Source: Adlercreutzia muris
Lineage (GTDB): Bacteria; Actinomycetota; Coriobacteriia; Coriobacteriales; Eggerthellaceae
DNA length: 53,728 nt
NCBI RefSeq assembly: GCF_008831045.1
Contig: NZ_WAJS01000020.1
Span: 1 to 53,728 of the forward strand
Direction of reading: 5' to 3'
The notes under the pieces were generated by a model. The model saw only the letters and a list, made by a program, of their open reading frames with translations. It was not told the origin of the DNA and did no database searches. A program made the translations under genes and the position numbers. Below are positions 26,819-37,327 of this stretch, piece after piece; the first letter of the stretch is position 1; each line of letters begins with the position of its first letter.

Positions 26819-26833
26819 TGAGGTAAGCAAACC

Positions 26834-27229
26834 GTGGCTAAGAAGCAAGTACGTACGCGCATCAAGCGCTCCGAGCGTAAGAACATTGCCGTGGGCGCCG
26901 CTCACATCAAGTCTACGTTCAACAACACCATTGTCTCCATCACCGATCCCCAGGGCAACGTGATCTCCTGGCAGTCCGCGGGCACCGTGGGCTTCAAGGG
27001 CTCTCGTAAGTCCACGCCGTTCGCCGCGCAGATGGCCGCCGAGGCCGCCGCGAAGACGGCTATGGAGCACGGCCTGAAGAAGGTCGCCGTCTTCGTGAAG
27101 GGCCCGGGTTCCGGTCGCGAGACCGCTATCCGTTCTCTCCAGGCTGCCGGCCTCGAAGTGGCCTCCATCCAGGACTGCACTCCCATCCCGCACAACGGTT
27201 GCCGTCCCCGCAAGCGTCGTCGCGTGTAA
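26834..27229 (+). CDS. rpsK: 30S ribosomal protein S11
   Basis: 131 residues, GTG start. [38 protein letters not shown] and a C-terminal [15 protein letters not shown] are diagnostic of S11, part of the platform of the small subunit. Confidence 0.98.
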   Translation: MAKKQVRTRIKRSERKNIAVGAAHIKSTFNNTIVSITDPQGNVISWQSAGTVGFKGSRKSTPFAAQMAAEAAAKTAMEHGLKKVAVFVKGPGSGRETAIRSLQAAGLEVASIQDCTPIPHNGCRPRKRRRV

Positions 27230-27247
27230 CTGAAAGGATCGTACATT

Positions 27248-27844
27248 ATGGCAATTAATAGAACTCCGGTTCTTAAGCGCTGCCGTCAGCTGGGCATCGA
27301 TCCTGTGGTGCTCGGTTACTCCAGCAAGAAGGAATCCATCCGCCAGCCGAAGCGTCGTCGCAAGGAGAGCGAGTACGCCATGCAGCTGCGCGAGAAGCAG
27401 AAGGCCAAGTTCATCTACGGTGTGCTCGAGAAGCAGTTCCGTGGTTACTTCAAGCGCGCCAAGTCCATGCAGGGTCAGACCGGTGAGAACCTCATGACCA
27501 TCCTGGAGACCCGTCTCGACAACGTGGTCTTCCGCCTGGGCTTCGCCCGCACCCGCAAGGAAGCCCGCCAGATGGTGACCCACGGCCACATCTGCGTGAA
27601 CGGCCGCCGCGTGGACATCCCGTCCTTCCGTGTGCGCGCCGGTGAGCTCGTCTCCGTGGCTCCCAAGGCCAAGGAGCTTCTCGTCGTGAAGAGCGCGCTT
27701 GTCTCCAACGAGCGCGTGCAGGTGCCCGCCTGGCTCGAGATCGACATCGAGAAGCTGCAGGGCAGCGTGCTGTCCCTCCCGACGCGTGACCAGATCGATC
27801 TGGACATCAACGAGCAGCTCATCGTCGAACTGTACTCGAAATAA
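27248..27844 (+). CDS. rpsD: 30S ribosomal protein S4
   Basis: 198 residues. S4 N-terminal domain without the four-Cys zinc site (C-minus form), then the S4 RNA-binding motif [20 protein letters not shown] and [17 protein letters not shown]. 16S rRNA assembly protein. Same transcript as rpsK and rpoA. Confidence 0.97.
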   Translation: MAINRTPVLKRCRQLGIDPVVLGYSSKKESIRQPKRRRKESEYAMQLREKQKAKFIYGVLEKQFRGYFKRAKSMQGQTGENLMTILETRLDNVVFRLGFARTRKEARQMVTHGHICVNGRRVDIPSFRVRAGELVSVAPKAKELLVVKSALVSNERVQVPAWLEIDIEKLQGSVLSLPTRDQIDLDINEQLIVELYSK

Positions 27845-27873
27845 TCGCGGCTCATTAAGGAGGCTACTCACAC

Positions 27874-28824
27874 ATGACAGAGTTCATGAGGCCTACAGTT
27901 ACTACGGAGGAAGTCAACGACACCGTTGCCCGCTACATCGTCGAGCCGCTCGAGCGCGGTTACGGCAACACCCTGGGCAACTCCATGCGTCGCGTTCTGC
28001 TCTCCTCGCTGGACGGGGCGAAGGCCACCGCTATCCAGATCGAGGGCGTGCAGCATGAGTTCACTACCGCCGAGGGCGTCATCGAGGACATCACCGACAT
28101 CGTGCTGAACGTGAAGGGCCTGGTGTTCTCCCAGGTGTCCGACGAGGCCGACGAGGCGACCGCGCACGTGTTCGCCGAGGGTCCCTGCACGGTGACCGGT
28201 GCCGACTTGGAGGTGCCCGGCCAGTTCAACCTGGTGAACCCGGATCACGTCATTGCCACGGTGGCCGACGGCGGCCAGCTGGACATGACTATCCGCATCG
28301 GGGTGGGCCGCGGGTACGTGTCCGCCGAGCGCAACAAGCGCACGGAGGATCCCATCGGCATCATCCACGTTGACTCGCTGTTCTCGCCGGTGCGTCGCTG
28401 CACGATGAACGTGACCGACACCCGCGTGGGTCAGCGCACCGACTACGACAAGCTGGTTCTGGAAGTTGAGACCGACGGCTCCATCGACCCCACCGAGGCC
28501 GTGTGCCGCGCGTCCAACATCATCAACCAGTACATGGGGGCGTTTCTGGCCCTGGCCGCCACGGGCGAGGAAGAGGAGGGCGAGGCCCCGTCCATCTTCG
28601 CGCCGGAGGGTCAGGAGTCCAACGCCGAGCTGGACAAGCAGATCGAGGACCTGGATCTGTCCGTCCGCTCCTACAACTGCCTGAAGCGCGCGGGCATCCA
28701 CTCCGTGCGCCAGCTCGTCGAGTTCTCCGAGAACGACCTGCTGAACATTCGGAACTTTGGTGCGAAGTCCATCGAGGAAGTGAAGGACAAGCTCATTTCC
28801 ATGGACCTCAATTTGAAGCTTTAG
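27874..28824 (+). CDS. rpoA: RNA polymerase subunit alpha
   Basis: 316 residues, complete. N-terminal assembly domain with LERGYGNTLGNSMRRVLLSS, and alpha-CTD (LDLSVRSYNCLKRAGIHSV, EVKDKLISMDLNL) that binds UP elements and activators. AAGGAGG precedes the ATG. Confidence 0.98.
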   Translation: MTEFMRPTVTTEEVNDTVARYIVEPLERGYGNTLGNSMRRVLLSSLDGAKATAIQIEGVQHEFTTAEGVIEDITDIVLNVKGLVFSQVSDEADEATAHVFAEGPCTVTGADLEVPGQFNLVNPDHVIATVADGGQLDMTIRIGVGRGYVSAERNKRTEDPIGIIHVDSLFSPVRRCTMNVTDTRVGQRTDYDKLVLEVETDGSIDPTEAVCRASNIINQYMGAFLALAATGEEEEGEAPSIFAPEGQESNAELDKQIEDLDLSVRSYNCLKRAGIHSVRQLVEFSENDLLNIRNFGAKSIEEVKDKLISMDLNLKL

Positions 28825-28836
28825 GAGACACGAGAT

Positions 28837-29511
28837 ATGAGACACAACAAGAAGGGGCGGAAGCTCGGCACCGACTGGAGCCACACCAAGGCTATGAAGC
28901 GTAGCCTGGTTGCCGCTCTGTTCCTGAACGACCGCATCAAGACGGTGGAGGCTCGCGCCAAGGAGATCCGTCCCGATGTGGATAAGATCGTCACTTGGGC
29001 CAAGCGCGGCGACCTGCATTCCCGCCGTCTGGCCATCGCCTACCTGAACGACAAGGAGCTCGTGCGCGAGATCTTCGAGAAGGTCGCCCAGGGTATGTGG
29101 CAGGATCGTCCCGGCGGCTACACCCGCATCATGAAGCTGGGTCCCCGCAAGGGCGACAACGCCCCCATGGTCATTATGGAGCTCGTGACCGAGCCCTGCG
29201 TGCCCAAGGCCGAGCGCCAGGCCGCTGCTGCCAAGAAGGCCGCTTCGAAGAAGGCTGCCCCCAAGAAGGTGGCCAAGAAGGCTGAGAAGGCCGAGGAGGC
29301 CAAGGCCGAGAAGTCCGAGGAGCTCGCTGAGGATCTGGGCTTCGAGAACGACGGCACCGTGGAGCAGATCGAGGCCGTGGATGCCGCTGAGAAGGCCGAG
29401 GCCGTCGAGGAGGCCCGCGAGGATGCCGAGAAGGCTGAGGCCGAGGCTGCCAAGGAGGCCGAGACCGTCGACGCCGAGAAGATCGAGGAGGAGCAGGCCG
29501 ACGTCAAGTAG
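28837..29511 (+). CDS. rplQ: 50S ribosomal protein L17 with long acidic C-terminal extension
   Basis: 224 residues. Residues 1-125 are a normal L17 (MRHNKKGRKLGTDWSHTKAM, GGYTRIMKLGPRKGDNAPMVIMEL). Residues ~126-224 form a Lys/Ala-rich then Glu/Ala-rich tail (KKAASKKAAPKKVAKK, EDAEKAEAEAAKEAE) that most bacteria lack. It is probably disordered or a surface helix. Last gene of the cluster; terminator follows. Confidence 0.95.
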   Translation: MRHNKKGRKLGTDWSHTKAMKRSLVAALFLNDRIKTVEARAKEIRPDVDKIVTWAKRGDLHSRRLAIAYLNDKELVREIFEKVAQGMWQDRPGGYTRIMKLGPRKGDNAPMVIMELVTEPCVPKAERQAAAAKKAASKKAAPKKVAKKAEKAEEAKAEKSEELAEDLGFENDGTVEQIEAVDAAEKAEAVEEAREDAEKAEAEAAKEAETVDAEKIEEEQADVK

Positions 29512-29589
29512 GCTGCTTGCCAGATCGTTCGGATGCACCTGGCGCCGGACAGCCGCATGAGCCGGCCGCTGGGATCATCGTTCTATAGG

Positions 29590-29625
29590 GAAGACGACCG
29601 CTTACGGGCGGTCGTCTTCTTTTAT
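29590..29625 (+). terminator. Intrinsic terminator of the ribosomal/rpoA cluster
   Basis: Stem GAAGACGACCG (29590-29600) / CGGTCGTCTTC (29609-29619), 8-nt loop, then TTTTATTT. Confidence 0.9.
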
Positions 29626-29783
29626 TTCAGTCGGGCAACGCGTGTACAACTGCTCAATTACTATCGGTGCAGTCAGCTTTCCGTGGCCTGTGCAGCCCAT
29701 AGAATAGGCGATGCAAGGGCACGAGATCTTGCTCTTACACCTTCTGTTCACGGAGATCTTCTCAGATTGAAAGGAGCCGGATC

Positions 29784-30017
29784 ATGGCTGACAAGGATAC
29801 CCTGATGAAGGAGTTCGTCGAGACCGAGGCCGCGAAGACCGAGGATGCGGTGGCCGACCTCGAGCGCATCGAGGAGGAAGTGGCCGCCGAGGCCACCTCG
29901 TCGGTGGAGTTCGAGGATGCGCTCGGCAACGAGCAGGCCGCAGCCGAGGCCGCCGAGACGGCCTTCGAGTTCGATCAGGCCAAGATCGGTACGGCCGGCA
30001 TCGGCGAGGCCCTGTAG
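29784..30017 (+). CDS. Small acidic protein, unknown
   Basis: 77 residues, strongly acidic, Ala/Glu-rich (EDAVADLERIEEEVAAEA, EQAAAEAAETAFEFDQAK), no Cys, no membrane helix. AAAGGAGC lies 8 nt before the ATG, and terminators lie on both sides, so it looks like a real monocistronic gene. Composition resembles the acidic tail of the upstream L17, but no clear alignment is visible. Function unknown. Confidence 0.65.
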   Translation: MADKDTLMKEFVETEAAKTEDAVADLERIEEEVAAEATSSVEFEDALGNEQAAAEAAETAFEFDQAKIGTAGIGEAL

Positions 30018-30154
30018 CGCATACAGACGCGGTACCGACGAGCCGCGTGACACAATCGGGGATTTCGCTAACTCAACCCTCGATCGTGCGCGAACGGCCA
30101 GATGCGCGGCGACCCGCTCCTTAACAACGAGCCGCCCATACCATCTGTAGCATG

Positions 30155-30184
30155 GGAAACCCCTTTCGGGCGGAAGGGGTTTCC
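30155..30184 (+). terminator. Terminator-like hairpin after the acidic protein gene
   Basis: Stem GGAAACCCCTT (30155-30165) / AAGGGGTTTCC (30174-30184) with an 8-nt loop; downstream T content is poor (TGCGTTT). Confidence 0.65.
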
Positions 30185-30233
30185 TGCGTTTGAGGATGCT
30201 GGGCGGGGTTTGGGAGAAGGGAGTGCCGAGCAT

Positions 30234-30257
30234 CGTTTTGTGCGCTAGCATAAAACG
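30234..30257 (+). other. Hairpin upstream of ecfT in the 30018-30334 gap
   Basis: Ten-bp stem CGTTTTGTGC / GCATAAAACG with one G-T pair and GCTA loop, adjoining a GATGCT/AGCATC inverted repeat (30195-30200/30229-30234). It may be a leader structure for the following gene. Apart from this and the terminator above, I see nothing coding in the gap. Confidence 0.4.
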
Positions 30258-30334
30258 ACGTTGTCAGCAGGGCCGTGGCCGACTGCCCCGGTGCCGGGGG
30301 CTCTGGGAATCGCCGTTTCTGTCATACTGCGCCC

Positions 30335-31072
30335 ATGGTATCGCTTCGCACATCGCCCTCGCGGATCCCGCGTTCTGTGCGCACCCTGGACGGGCGCGTG
30401 AAGATCGCGCTCCTCATGGCCTTTTCGGTCGCACTCTTCTGGGTCCACAGCCTGAGTGCCCTCGCTGCGGCCGCGGCTTTGCTTGCGGTCGTCATGGCCC
30501 TCGGGCGGGTGCGGTGGGTCGCGGTGCTCAAGGGCGGTGCCCCGGCCTATGTTATTGCCGCGTTCCTGCTGGTGTACAACAGCGTGAGCCTCGGCTGGAT
30601 GGCTGGGGCGGTGGTGGCGGCCCGGGTGCTGCTACTCGTGTGGGGAAGCCTCGTGCTAGTGTCGCTGGCCACGGCCACCGAGCTCTCCGAGGCCCTGCGG
30701 CGACTGCTTACCCCGCTGGGTCGCGTGGGCCTGCCGGTGCGGGATGTAACCACGGCCCTTTCCATTGCCCTGCGCTTCATCCCCTTGACAGCCGAGGAGC
30801 TGGTCGGCGTGCGTGCTGCCCAGGCCTCGCGGGGCGCTTCCTTCCAAGGGGGAGGGCTGAGGGGGCGGCTTGCGGCCTACGGAGGGCTCATGGTGCCGCT
30901 GTTCGTCGGTCTGTTCCGTCGCGCCGACCGTTTGGCTGCGGCCATGGATGCTCGCTGCTTCGGGGCCTCTACGGAGCCCACGACCCTTGATGGACGGCGC
31001 TTCCGTAGGAGCGACGGCGTTGTGCTCCTTGTCGGCATCGCCCTGTGCGTCGCCGTTGCGCTCGTCCCCTGA
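30335..31072 (+). CDS. ECF transporter transmembrane component EcfT (CbiQ family)
   Basis: 245 residues with about five to six helices and the EcfT coupling-helix motifs AQASRGASF (~residue 168) and AMDARCFG (~residue 203), which dock the ATPases. EcfT joins substrate-binding S components to EcfA ATPases for vitamin or metal uptake. Neither S nor A components are adjacent, so it probably serves partners elsewhere in the genome. No good ribosome site is visible before ATG 30335. Confidence 0.85.
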   Translation: MVSLRTSPSRIPRSVRTLDGRVKIALLMAFSVALFWVHSLSALAAAAALLAVVMALGRVRWVAVLKGGAPAYVIAAFLLVYNSVSLGWMAGAVVAARVLLLVWGSLVLVSLATATELSEALRRLLTPLGRVGLPVRDVTTALSIALRFIPLTAEELVGVRAAQASRGASFQGGGLRGRLAAYGGLMVPLFVGLFRRADRLAAAMDARCFGASTEPTTLDGRRFRRSDGVVLLVGIALCVAVALVP

Positions 31073-31144
31073 GAGCCTGCGGGCTGCGGGGCGGCCTCGG
31101 CCGGAGCGCGCCCGGTGCCGAGCGGAAAGGGCGCGGACCTTTCC

Positions 31145-32110
31145 CTACGGGGTTGCGCTCGGGCTTTCCTCGAGCTCGGGCGTAGGGGCCGTCTCGGTGG
31201 GCGCTTCGCGCTTCTCGGGCTGGGGCGCCAGCTCGCTCATGAGGATGGCAGCGAAGATGAGGGCAAAGCCGAGCATCATGCGGCCCGTGACCACTTCCCC
31301 GCAGAGCAGCACGCTGGCGATGACGCCGAAGACCGATTCCAAAGACAGCAGCAGCGACCCCTGGGCCTCGGGCACGTGGGCGAGGCCCACGTTCTGCAGC
31401 ACATAGCACACTCCCGAGGCGAGTACCACGAGATAGGCCAGGTTCAGCAGGAAATCGGCATTGGCCACGGCGGCGAGCCCGGGGAAGGGCTCGGTGGCCG
31501 CCCCCAGCAGAAGGCCCAACACGCCGCCGAAGAGGAACTGGTACACCGTGAGCCCCAGCACGTCGTAGGTTTGGGAGAGGCGGGCGATGGCGATGATCTG
31601 GGCTGCGAAGAACACGGCACACAGCAGGGTCATGAGATCGCCGAAGCCGATGGTGAGGGTGTCCGCGGCCACGGACACGAGCCCGATGCCCGCCACGCAC
31701 AGCACCGCTGCCCCCACATTGGCCACGGTGGGCCGCCTGCGGGCCACAGCCCACAGCATGAAGGGCACGATAATGCAGTAGGTGGCCGTGAGGAAGGCGT
31801 TCTTGCCCGGGGTAGTGTCGGTAAGCCCCACGGTCTGCACCCAGAAGGCGAGGAAGGTGACCGCGCCGAGTGCGAGCCCCGCGCCGAGGAAGCCGGCATT
31901 CAGGCTGCCGCGCAGGTGACGGTGAAACACCGCGGCCATGAGCAGGCCCGTGAGCAGGAAGCGCACGCCGATGAGCTGGGCTGGCGGCAGCACGTCAACG
32001 GCGTCCTTCATCACCACGAAGGCAAACCCCCAGATAACGGTGGCCGCCAGCAGCATGAGTTTGTACACGAAGCTCGGCAGGCTCCGTTTGGTCTGTCGCG
32101 TGGTATCCAT
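31145..32110 (-). CDS. EamA/DMT-family transporter
   Basis: 321 residues, ten helices in two EamA repeats (LAATVIWGFAFVVMKDAVDVLPP; TLLCAVFFAAQIIAIARLSQ). DMT-superfamily permeases export or import metabolites such as amino acids; substrate not readable. The hydrophilic C-terminal ~25 residues are Pro/Glu-rich. Confidence 0.88.
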   Translation of the reverse strand: MDTTRQTKRSLPSFVYKLMLLAATVIWGFAFVVMKDAVDVLPPAQLIGVRFLLTGLLMAAVFHRHLRGSLNAGFLGAGLALGAVTFLAFWVQTVGLTDTTPGKNAFLTATYCIIVPFMLWAVARRRPTVANVGAAVLCVAGIGLVSVAADTLTIGFGDLMTLLCAVFFAAQIIAIARLSQTYDVLGLTVYQFLFGGVLGLLLGAATEPFPGLAAVANADFLLNLAYLVVLASGVCYVLQNVGLAHVPEAQGSLLLSLESVFGVIASVLLCGEVVTGRMMLGFALIFAAILMSELAPQPEKREAPTETAPTPELEESPSATP

Positions 32111-32385
32111 GGCTCGCCATTATACGAGGGTCAGCTGCGGGGTGCCAGGGACCAACGCGGTCGATCGGTTGCAGCTTGGGGTGGGGCGGCGGAATGAGGG
32201 GGCAAGCGGGTCGGCGTGACGGAGTTGCGGGTGAGGAGATGTTGGACGAAGCTGCCTTTGGCCGCGGTCCGTTCCCGTTACCGCTTCTCAACACGGGGGC
32301 AACGAGCGGGGGCCGCCGAGGGCGCGGGTTGCCCGGGCACGGCACTATAGGGTAAACGGCAAAACCGCGTTAGAGAGGACGTGCC

Positions 32386-34305
32386 ATGTACTATTCCAGC
32401 GGCAACTACGAGGCCTTCGCCCATCCCCTGAAGCCCGAGGGGGTGGATGGCAAGTCGGCCTACATCGTGGGCAGCGGTTTGGCGGGCCTGGCGGCCGCGT
32501 GCTTCCTCGTGCGCGACGGGCAGATGGCCGGCGAGCGCATCCATATCTTGGAGCGAGGGCCTCGCGCCGGCGGCGGCTGCGATGGCTGGGACTACCCGAG
32601 CCTCGGCTACACCATGCGCGGCGGCCGCGAGATGGACAACCACTTCGAGGTGATGTGGGACCTGTTCCGCGACATTCCCTCCATCGAGGATCCGAACGTA
32701 AGCGTGCTCGACTACTACTATTGGCTGAACAAGCGCGACCCCAACTACTCCCTGTGCCGCGCCACGGTGAACCGCGGCCAGGACGCCCATACCGACAACC
32801 GCTTCGATTTGTCGGACAAAGCCTGCATGGAGATTATGAACCTGTTCTTCACCCCCGAGGAGGACCTTCAGGACAAGGTCATCACCGAGTACTTCTCCGA
32901 CGAGGTGCTGAACTCGAACTTCTGGTTGTACTGGCGCACTATGTTCGCCTTCGAGAATTGGCACTCGGCTCTGGAGATGAAACGCTACATCACCCGCTTC
33001 GTGCACCACGTGGGTGGCCTGCCCGACTTCTCGGCGCTGCGCTTCACCCGCTACAACCAGTACGAGTCCATGATCCTGCCCATGGTGAACTACCTGAAGG
33101 GCCACGGGGTGGACTTCCGCTACGACACCCATGTGACCGATGTGCGCTTCTCCTGCGATGGAGCGAAGGACGAGAACCGCAAAGTGGCCACCGAGATCCG
33201 CTTTTTGGTAGAGGACGAGCCTGAGGCCATCGGCGCCGTGGAGGGGCTGCCGGGGGATGAGGCCCCCGATCCGGCGGGCATCCGCGAGCAGGTCATCTCC
33301 CTGACCGAGAATGACCTCGTGTTCATCACCCCGGGCAGCTTGGTGGCCCATTCCTCTTTCGGCAGCCAGAACACGCCGGCCCGCTATGCCCCCGAGCTGA
33401 CGCCCGGGGATGGCTGGGATCTGTGGAAGCGCATCGCCGCGCAGTCGCCGGCTTTCGGGCGTCCTGAGAAGTTCTGCGGCGACCCGGCCAAGAGCAACTG
33501 GGAGAGCGCCACGGTGACCACGCTGGACGAGAAGATCCTGCCCTACATCGAGGCCATCTGCAAGCGCGATCCGCTCTCCGGCGGCGTGGTGACCGGCGGT
33601 ATCGTGTCGGTGCGGGATTCCAACTGGCTGCTGTCCTGGACCATCAACCGCCAGCCCCAGTTCCGCGATCAGAAACCCGGCACCGTGTGCGTGTGGCTCT
33701 ACGGCCTGTTCACCTCCGTGGACGGCAACTACGTGAAGAAGCCCATGCGCGACTGCACCGGGCGTGAGATCTGCCAGGAATGGCTGTACCACCTGGGCGT
33801 GCCCGAGGAGCAGATCGAGGAGCTGGCCGAGAAGAGTGCCAACACGGTGCCCTGCATGATGCCCTACATCACGGCCTTCTTCATGCCCCGCGCCGACGGC
33901 GACCGCCCGCTCGTGGTGCCGGAGGGCTCCGTGAACTTCGCCTTCATCGGCCAGTTCGCCGAAACGCCCCGCGATACCATCTTCACCACCGAGTACTCCA
34001 TGCGCACTGGCATGGAGGCGGTGTACACGCTGCTGGATATCGACCGCGGCGTGCCCGAGGTGTGGGGGAGCGCCTACGATCTGCGCTGCCTGCTGAACGC
34101 CACGGTGCTGCTGCGCGACGGCAAGCCGGCCACGGACATGAATATGAACGTGCTGGAGAAGCTGCTGCTGTCCCGCGGCCTGAAGGAGATCGAGCACACC
34201 GATATCTACGGGCTGCTGAAGGAGTACGGCGTCATTCCCACCACCGACGAGAACCGCGATGCGCCCGCGCCCGACCCCGGGGCGGTGTGGCCCGGCATCC
34301 ACTAG
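32386..34305 (+). CDS. Oleate hydratase (myosin-cross-reactive antigen family)
   Basis: 639 residues, full family length. FAD site IVGSGLAGLAAACFL (27-41), ERGPRAGGGCDGWDYP, MRGGREMDNHFEVMWDL and SVNFAFIGQFAETPRDTIFTTEY-type C-terminal segments are diagnostic. The enzyme adds water to the cis-9 double bond of oleate or linoleate, giving 10-hydroxy fatty acids. Common in gut bacteria and thought to detoxify unsaturated fatty acids. AGAGAGGA precedes the ATG. Monocistronic, with a terminator after it. Confidence 0.95.
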   Translation: MYYSSGNYEAFAHPLKPEGVDGKSAYIVGSGLAGLAAACFLVRDGQMAGERIHILERGPRAGGGCDGWDYPSLGYTMRGGREMDNHFEVMWDLFRDIPSIEDPNVSVLDYYYWLNKRDPNYSLCRATVNRGQDAHTDNRFDLSDKACMEIMNLFFTPEEDLQDKVITEYFSDEVLNSNFWLYWRTMFAFENWHSALEMKRYITRFVHHVGGLPDFSALRFTRYNQYESMILPMVNYLKGHGVDFRYDTHVTDVRFSCDGAKDENRKVATEIRFLVEDEPEAIGAVEGLPGDEAPDPAGIREQVISLTENDLVFITPGSLVAHSSFGSQNTPARYAPELTPGDGWDLWKRIAAQSPAFGRPEKFCGDPAKSNWESATVTTLDEKILPYIEAICKRDPLSGGVVTGGIVSVRDSNWLLSWTINRQPQFRDQKPGTVCVWLYGLFTSVDGNYVKKPMRDCTGREICQEWLYHLGVPEEQIEELAEKSANTVPCMMPYITAFFMPRADGDRPLVVPEGSVNFAFIGQFAETPRDTIFTTEYSMRTGMEAVYTLLDIDRGVPEVWGSAYDLRCLLNATVLLRDGKPATDMNMNVLEKLLLSRGLKEIEHTDIYGLLKEYGVIPTTDENRDAPAPDPGAVWPGIH

Positions 34306-34325
34306 GGGCAGCGCCTTGGTTTTGT

Positions 34326-34362
34326 GCGCCCCGCGCAGATGCGTTCTCGCGCGGGGCGCTTT
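34326..34362 (+). terminator. Intrinsic terminator after the oleate hydratase gene
   Basis: Eleven-bp stem GCGCCCCGCGC (34326-34336) / GCGCGGGGCGC (34349-34359) followed by TTT. Confidence 0.75.
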
Positions 34363-34365
34363 GCA

Positions 34366-34374
34366 TGGTATGAT
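34366..34374 (+). promoter_or_regulatory. Extended -10 promoter of eno
   Basis: TGG-TATGAT, an extended -10, begins 4 nt after the preceding terminator and 57 nt before the enolase ATG. No clear -35 is visible because the terminator stem occupies that place. Confidence 0.6.
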
Positions 34375-34386
34375 GGGAAACGCTGA

Positions 34387-35715
<1,329 letters not shown>

Positions 35716-35741
35716 GCTGCCGTCGGAACTCACCTTACTGA

Positions 35742-35782
35742 AAAACGCTCCCTGCCGGACGCATTCCAGCGGGGAGCGTTTT
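35742..35782. terminator. Bidirectional terminator between eno and the TIGR00300-like gene
   Basis: AAAACGCTCCC (35742-35752) / GGGAGCGTTTT (35772-35782). The plus strand ends in TTTTCTT and the minus strand in TTTTT, so it can serve both convergent genes. Confidence 0.85.
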
Positions 35783-35812
35783 CTTCGCAGAATGCTCTCG
35801 TTCTCGGGAAAT

Positions 35813-36934
35813 CTACCCCAACAGCCCCAAACCCTTGGCGATGTTCGCGATGAAGTCCTGCACGTTGGTGACGATGCCGCGGCTGGCGAGGCTGCCCCGG
35901 TCCACGAGCTTGTTCACGGCGAATTCCGCAATGTCCACGCAGTAGAAGTACACGGGGCGGATGGTGCCGTCGGGCAGCACCCGGTAGCTCGGGGTCATGT
36001 TGCCCGTGGCGATGGTGTGCAGCATGGTGGCCATGCAGATGACCGTGGTGGCCGATCGGATGTGGTCGCGCATGGCATCCTGGGCATCGTAGGCATTGCC
36101 GAACACGCCGGGCAAGGGCCCGTCGTCGCGGATGGAGCCGGCGAGCACGTAGGGCACGTTGTTGCGCACAAGCGCCTCCATGATGCCGTCGCGCACGCCC
36201 TCCTCTTCGATGAACCGCTCGATGCTTCCCCAATAGCGCACGCGGTTGATGGTGTCCAGATGGTGGTAATGGCCGTTGGGGCGGTTCTCCTGGGTCTCGA
36301 TGTCCTGGCCCAGCGACGTGTGGAAGTAGGCCCCTTCCAAATCGTGGGTGGCCAGGGCGTTGCCGGCGAACACCGCATCGGCGTAGCCGGCATCGACGAT
36401 CTTGGCGAAGGCATCGCGCGAAAAGCCGTTGAACGTGAAGGCCGGCCCCATGACCCACACGATAAAGCCGTGGTCGCGCTCGTGGCGCAAAAGCTCGTAG
36501 AGCTCGTCGTAGTCGCGGGAGAAGGCCGTCTCGCGACTACGGCCGAGACGGAAGGCGAAGTTGTCGTGGCCTCCGGGGTGGGGCGCCCCGTTCTCGGCTG
36601 CGGTCAAGCTGCGGAAGCCCTCGGTGTACACGAGGATGCCCTCCTCACCGTTCTCGGTGCGCCCGCAGGCGATCAGGTCGCCGGCGCGGATGTGGCGGAA
36701 TTCACGCACGAACACCGCGCCGTCTTCCACCACCGCCACGCAGTCCATGCGGGAGTCCCGGGCGAGCACCCATTCCCCGTCGATTTTCAGGTACTCGGGA
36801 TAGATGGACATGGCGTGGTAGTTCTCGGGGGCCACGAAATCCTTCGGCGCGGGTACGAGGGCCGCGTTCGGCGCGGCAACTAGGTGCGGCAGCGAGAAGT
36901 CGGGGGCGGTATAGGGGGTGGGCGCGAAATCCAT
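35813..36934 (-). CDS. TIGR00300/LOR-SDH family protein, ornithine cyclodeaminase-like
   Basis: 373 residues. The C-terminal half matches the LOR/SDH domain: VFAGNALATHDLEGAYFHTSLG, RNNVPYVLAGSIRDDGPLP, AQDAMRDHIRSATTVICMATMLHTIATGNM and CVDIAEFAVNKLVDRGS. In archaea a member of this family is an ornithine cyclodeaminase giving proline and ammonia, and the domain also occurs in cyanobacterial arginine-degrading fusions. ATG 36934 has GAGAAGG upstream; a longer in-frame N-terminus is low-complexity. Arginine/ornithine catabolism would fit Eggerthellaceae, but the reaction is inferred. Confidence 0.8.
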   Translation of the reverse strand: MDFAPTPYTAPDFSLPHLVAAPNAALVPAPKDFVAPENYHAMSIYPEYLKIDGEWVLARDSRMDCVAVVEDGAVFVREFRHIRAGDLIACGRTENGEEGILVYTEGFRSLTAAENGAPHPGGHDNFAFRLGRSRETAFSRDYDELYELLRHERDHGFIVWVMGPAFTFNGFSRDAFAKIVDAGYADAVFAGNALATHDLEGAYFHTSLGQDIETQENRPNGHYHHLDTINRVRYWGSIERFIEEEGVRDGIMEALVRNNVPYVLAGSIRDDGPLPGVFGNAYDAQDAMRDHIRSATTVICMATMLHTIATGNMTPSYRVLPDGTIRPVYFYCVDIAEFAVNKLVDRGSLASRGIVTNVQDFIANIAKGLGLLG

Positions 36935-37144
36935 GGGCGGCCTTCTCTCAGAAGCGGTTTCGGTATCCTCATTGTAGCGCGGTCGAAACGCTTCCGAGGG
37001 CCAGGCCGCTGTTCTCCACAACGGCGCCGCGCCCGTCCGGGACTTCTGGCATTTCGGGCTTCAGCGAGAACGCTTGTGTCGCGGATAATCACTCTGCAAC
37101 GGGCTGTCGGTCGGCTAAGGGGTAGTTTTGTTTCCGAAGGGGCA

Positions 37145-37319
37145 GATTTTGTGCAGCAAACTCCGCGAAATAGATGCGCGAGGGGCAACGGGGCGGCATA
37201 AGGCGTTATACGGCCAATTAGCCATGAAGCTGAACAGGCATTTCTCAAATAAGGAGCTCTCTTCGGTACGAGCAAGGCTGCGCCGGGGTCTATCTCGCGG
37301 AGTTTACTGCGCAAAATCG
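37145..37319. repeat. 175-bp element with 31-nt imperfect inverted arms
   Basis: The arm at 37145-37175 (core GCAGCAAACTCCGCGA) and the reverse complement of 37289-37319 (core GCAGTAAACTCCGCGA) agree at 27 of 31 positions; all four differences are transitions. It lies in a 570-bp gap (36935-37504) with no convincing gene. It may be two opposed copies of a dispersed repeat, a MITE-like unit or a structured RNA. Confidence 0.7.
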
Positions 37320-37327
37320 GCGCGACG

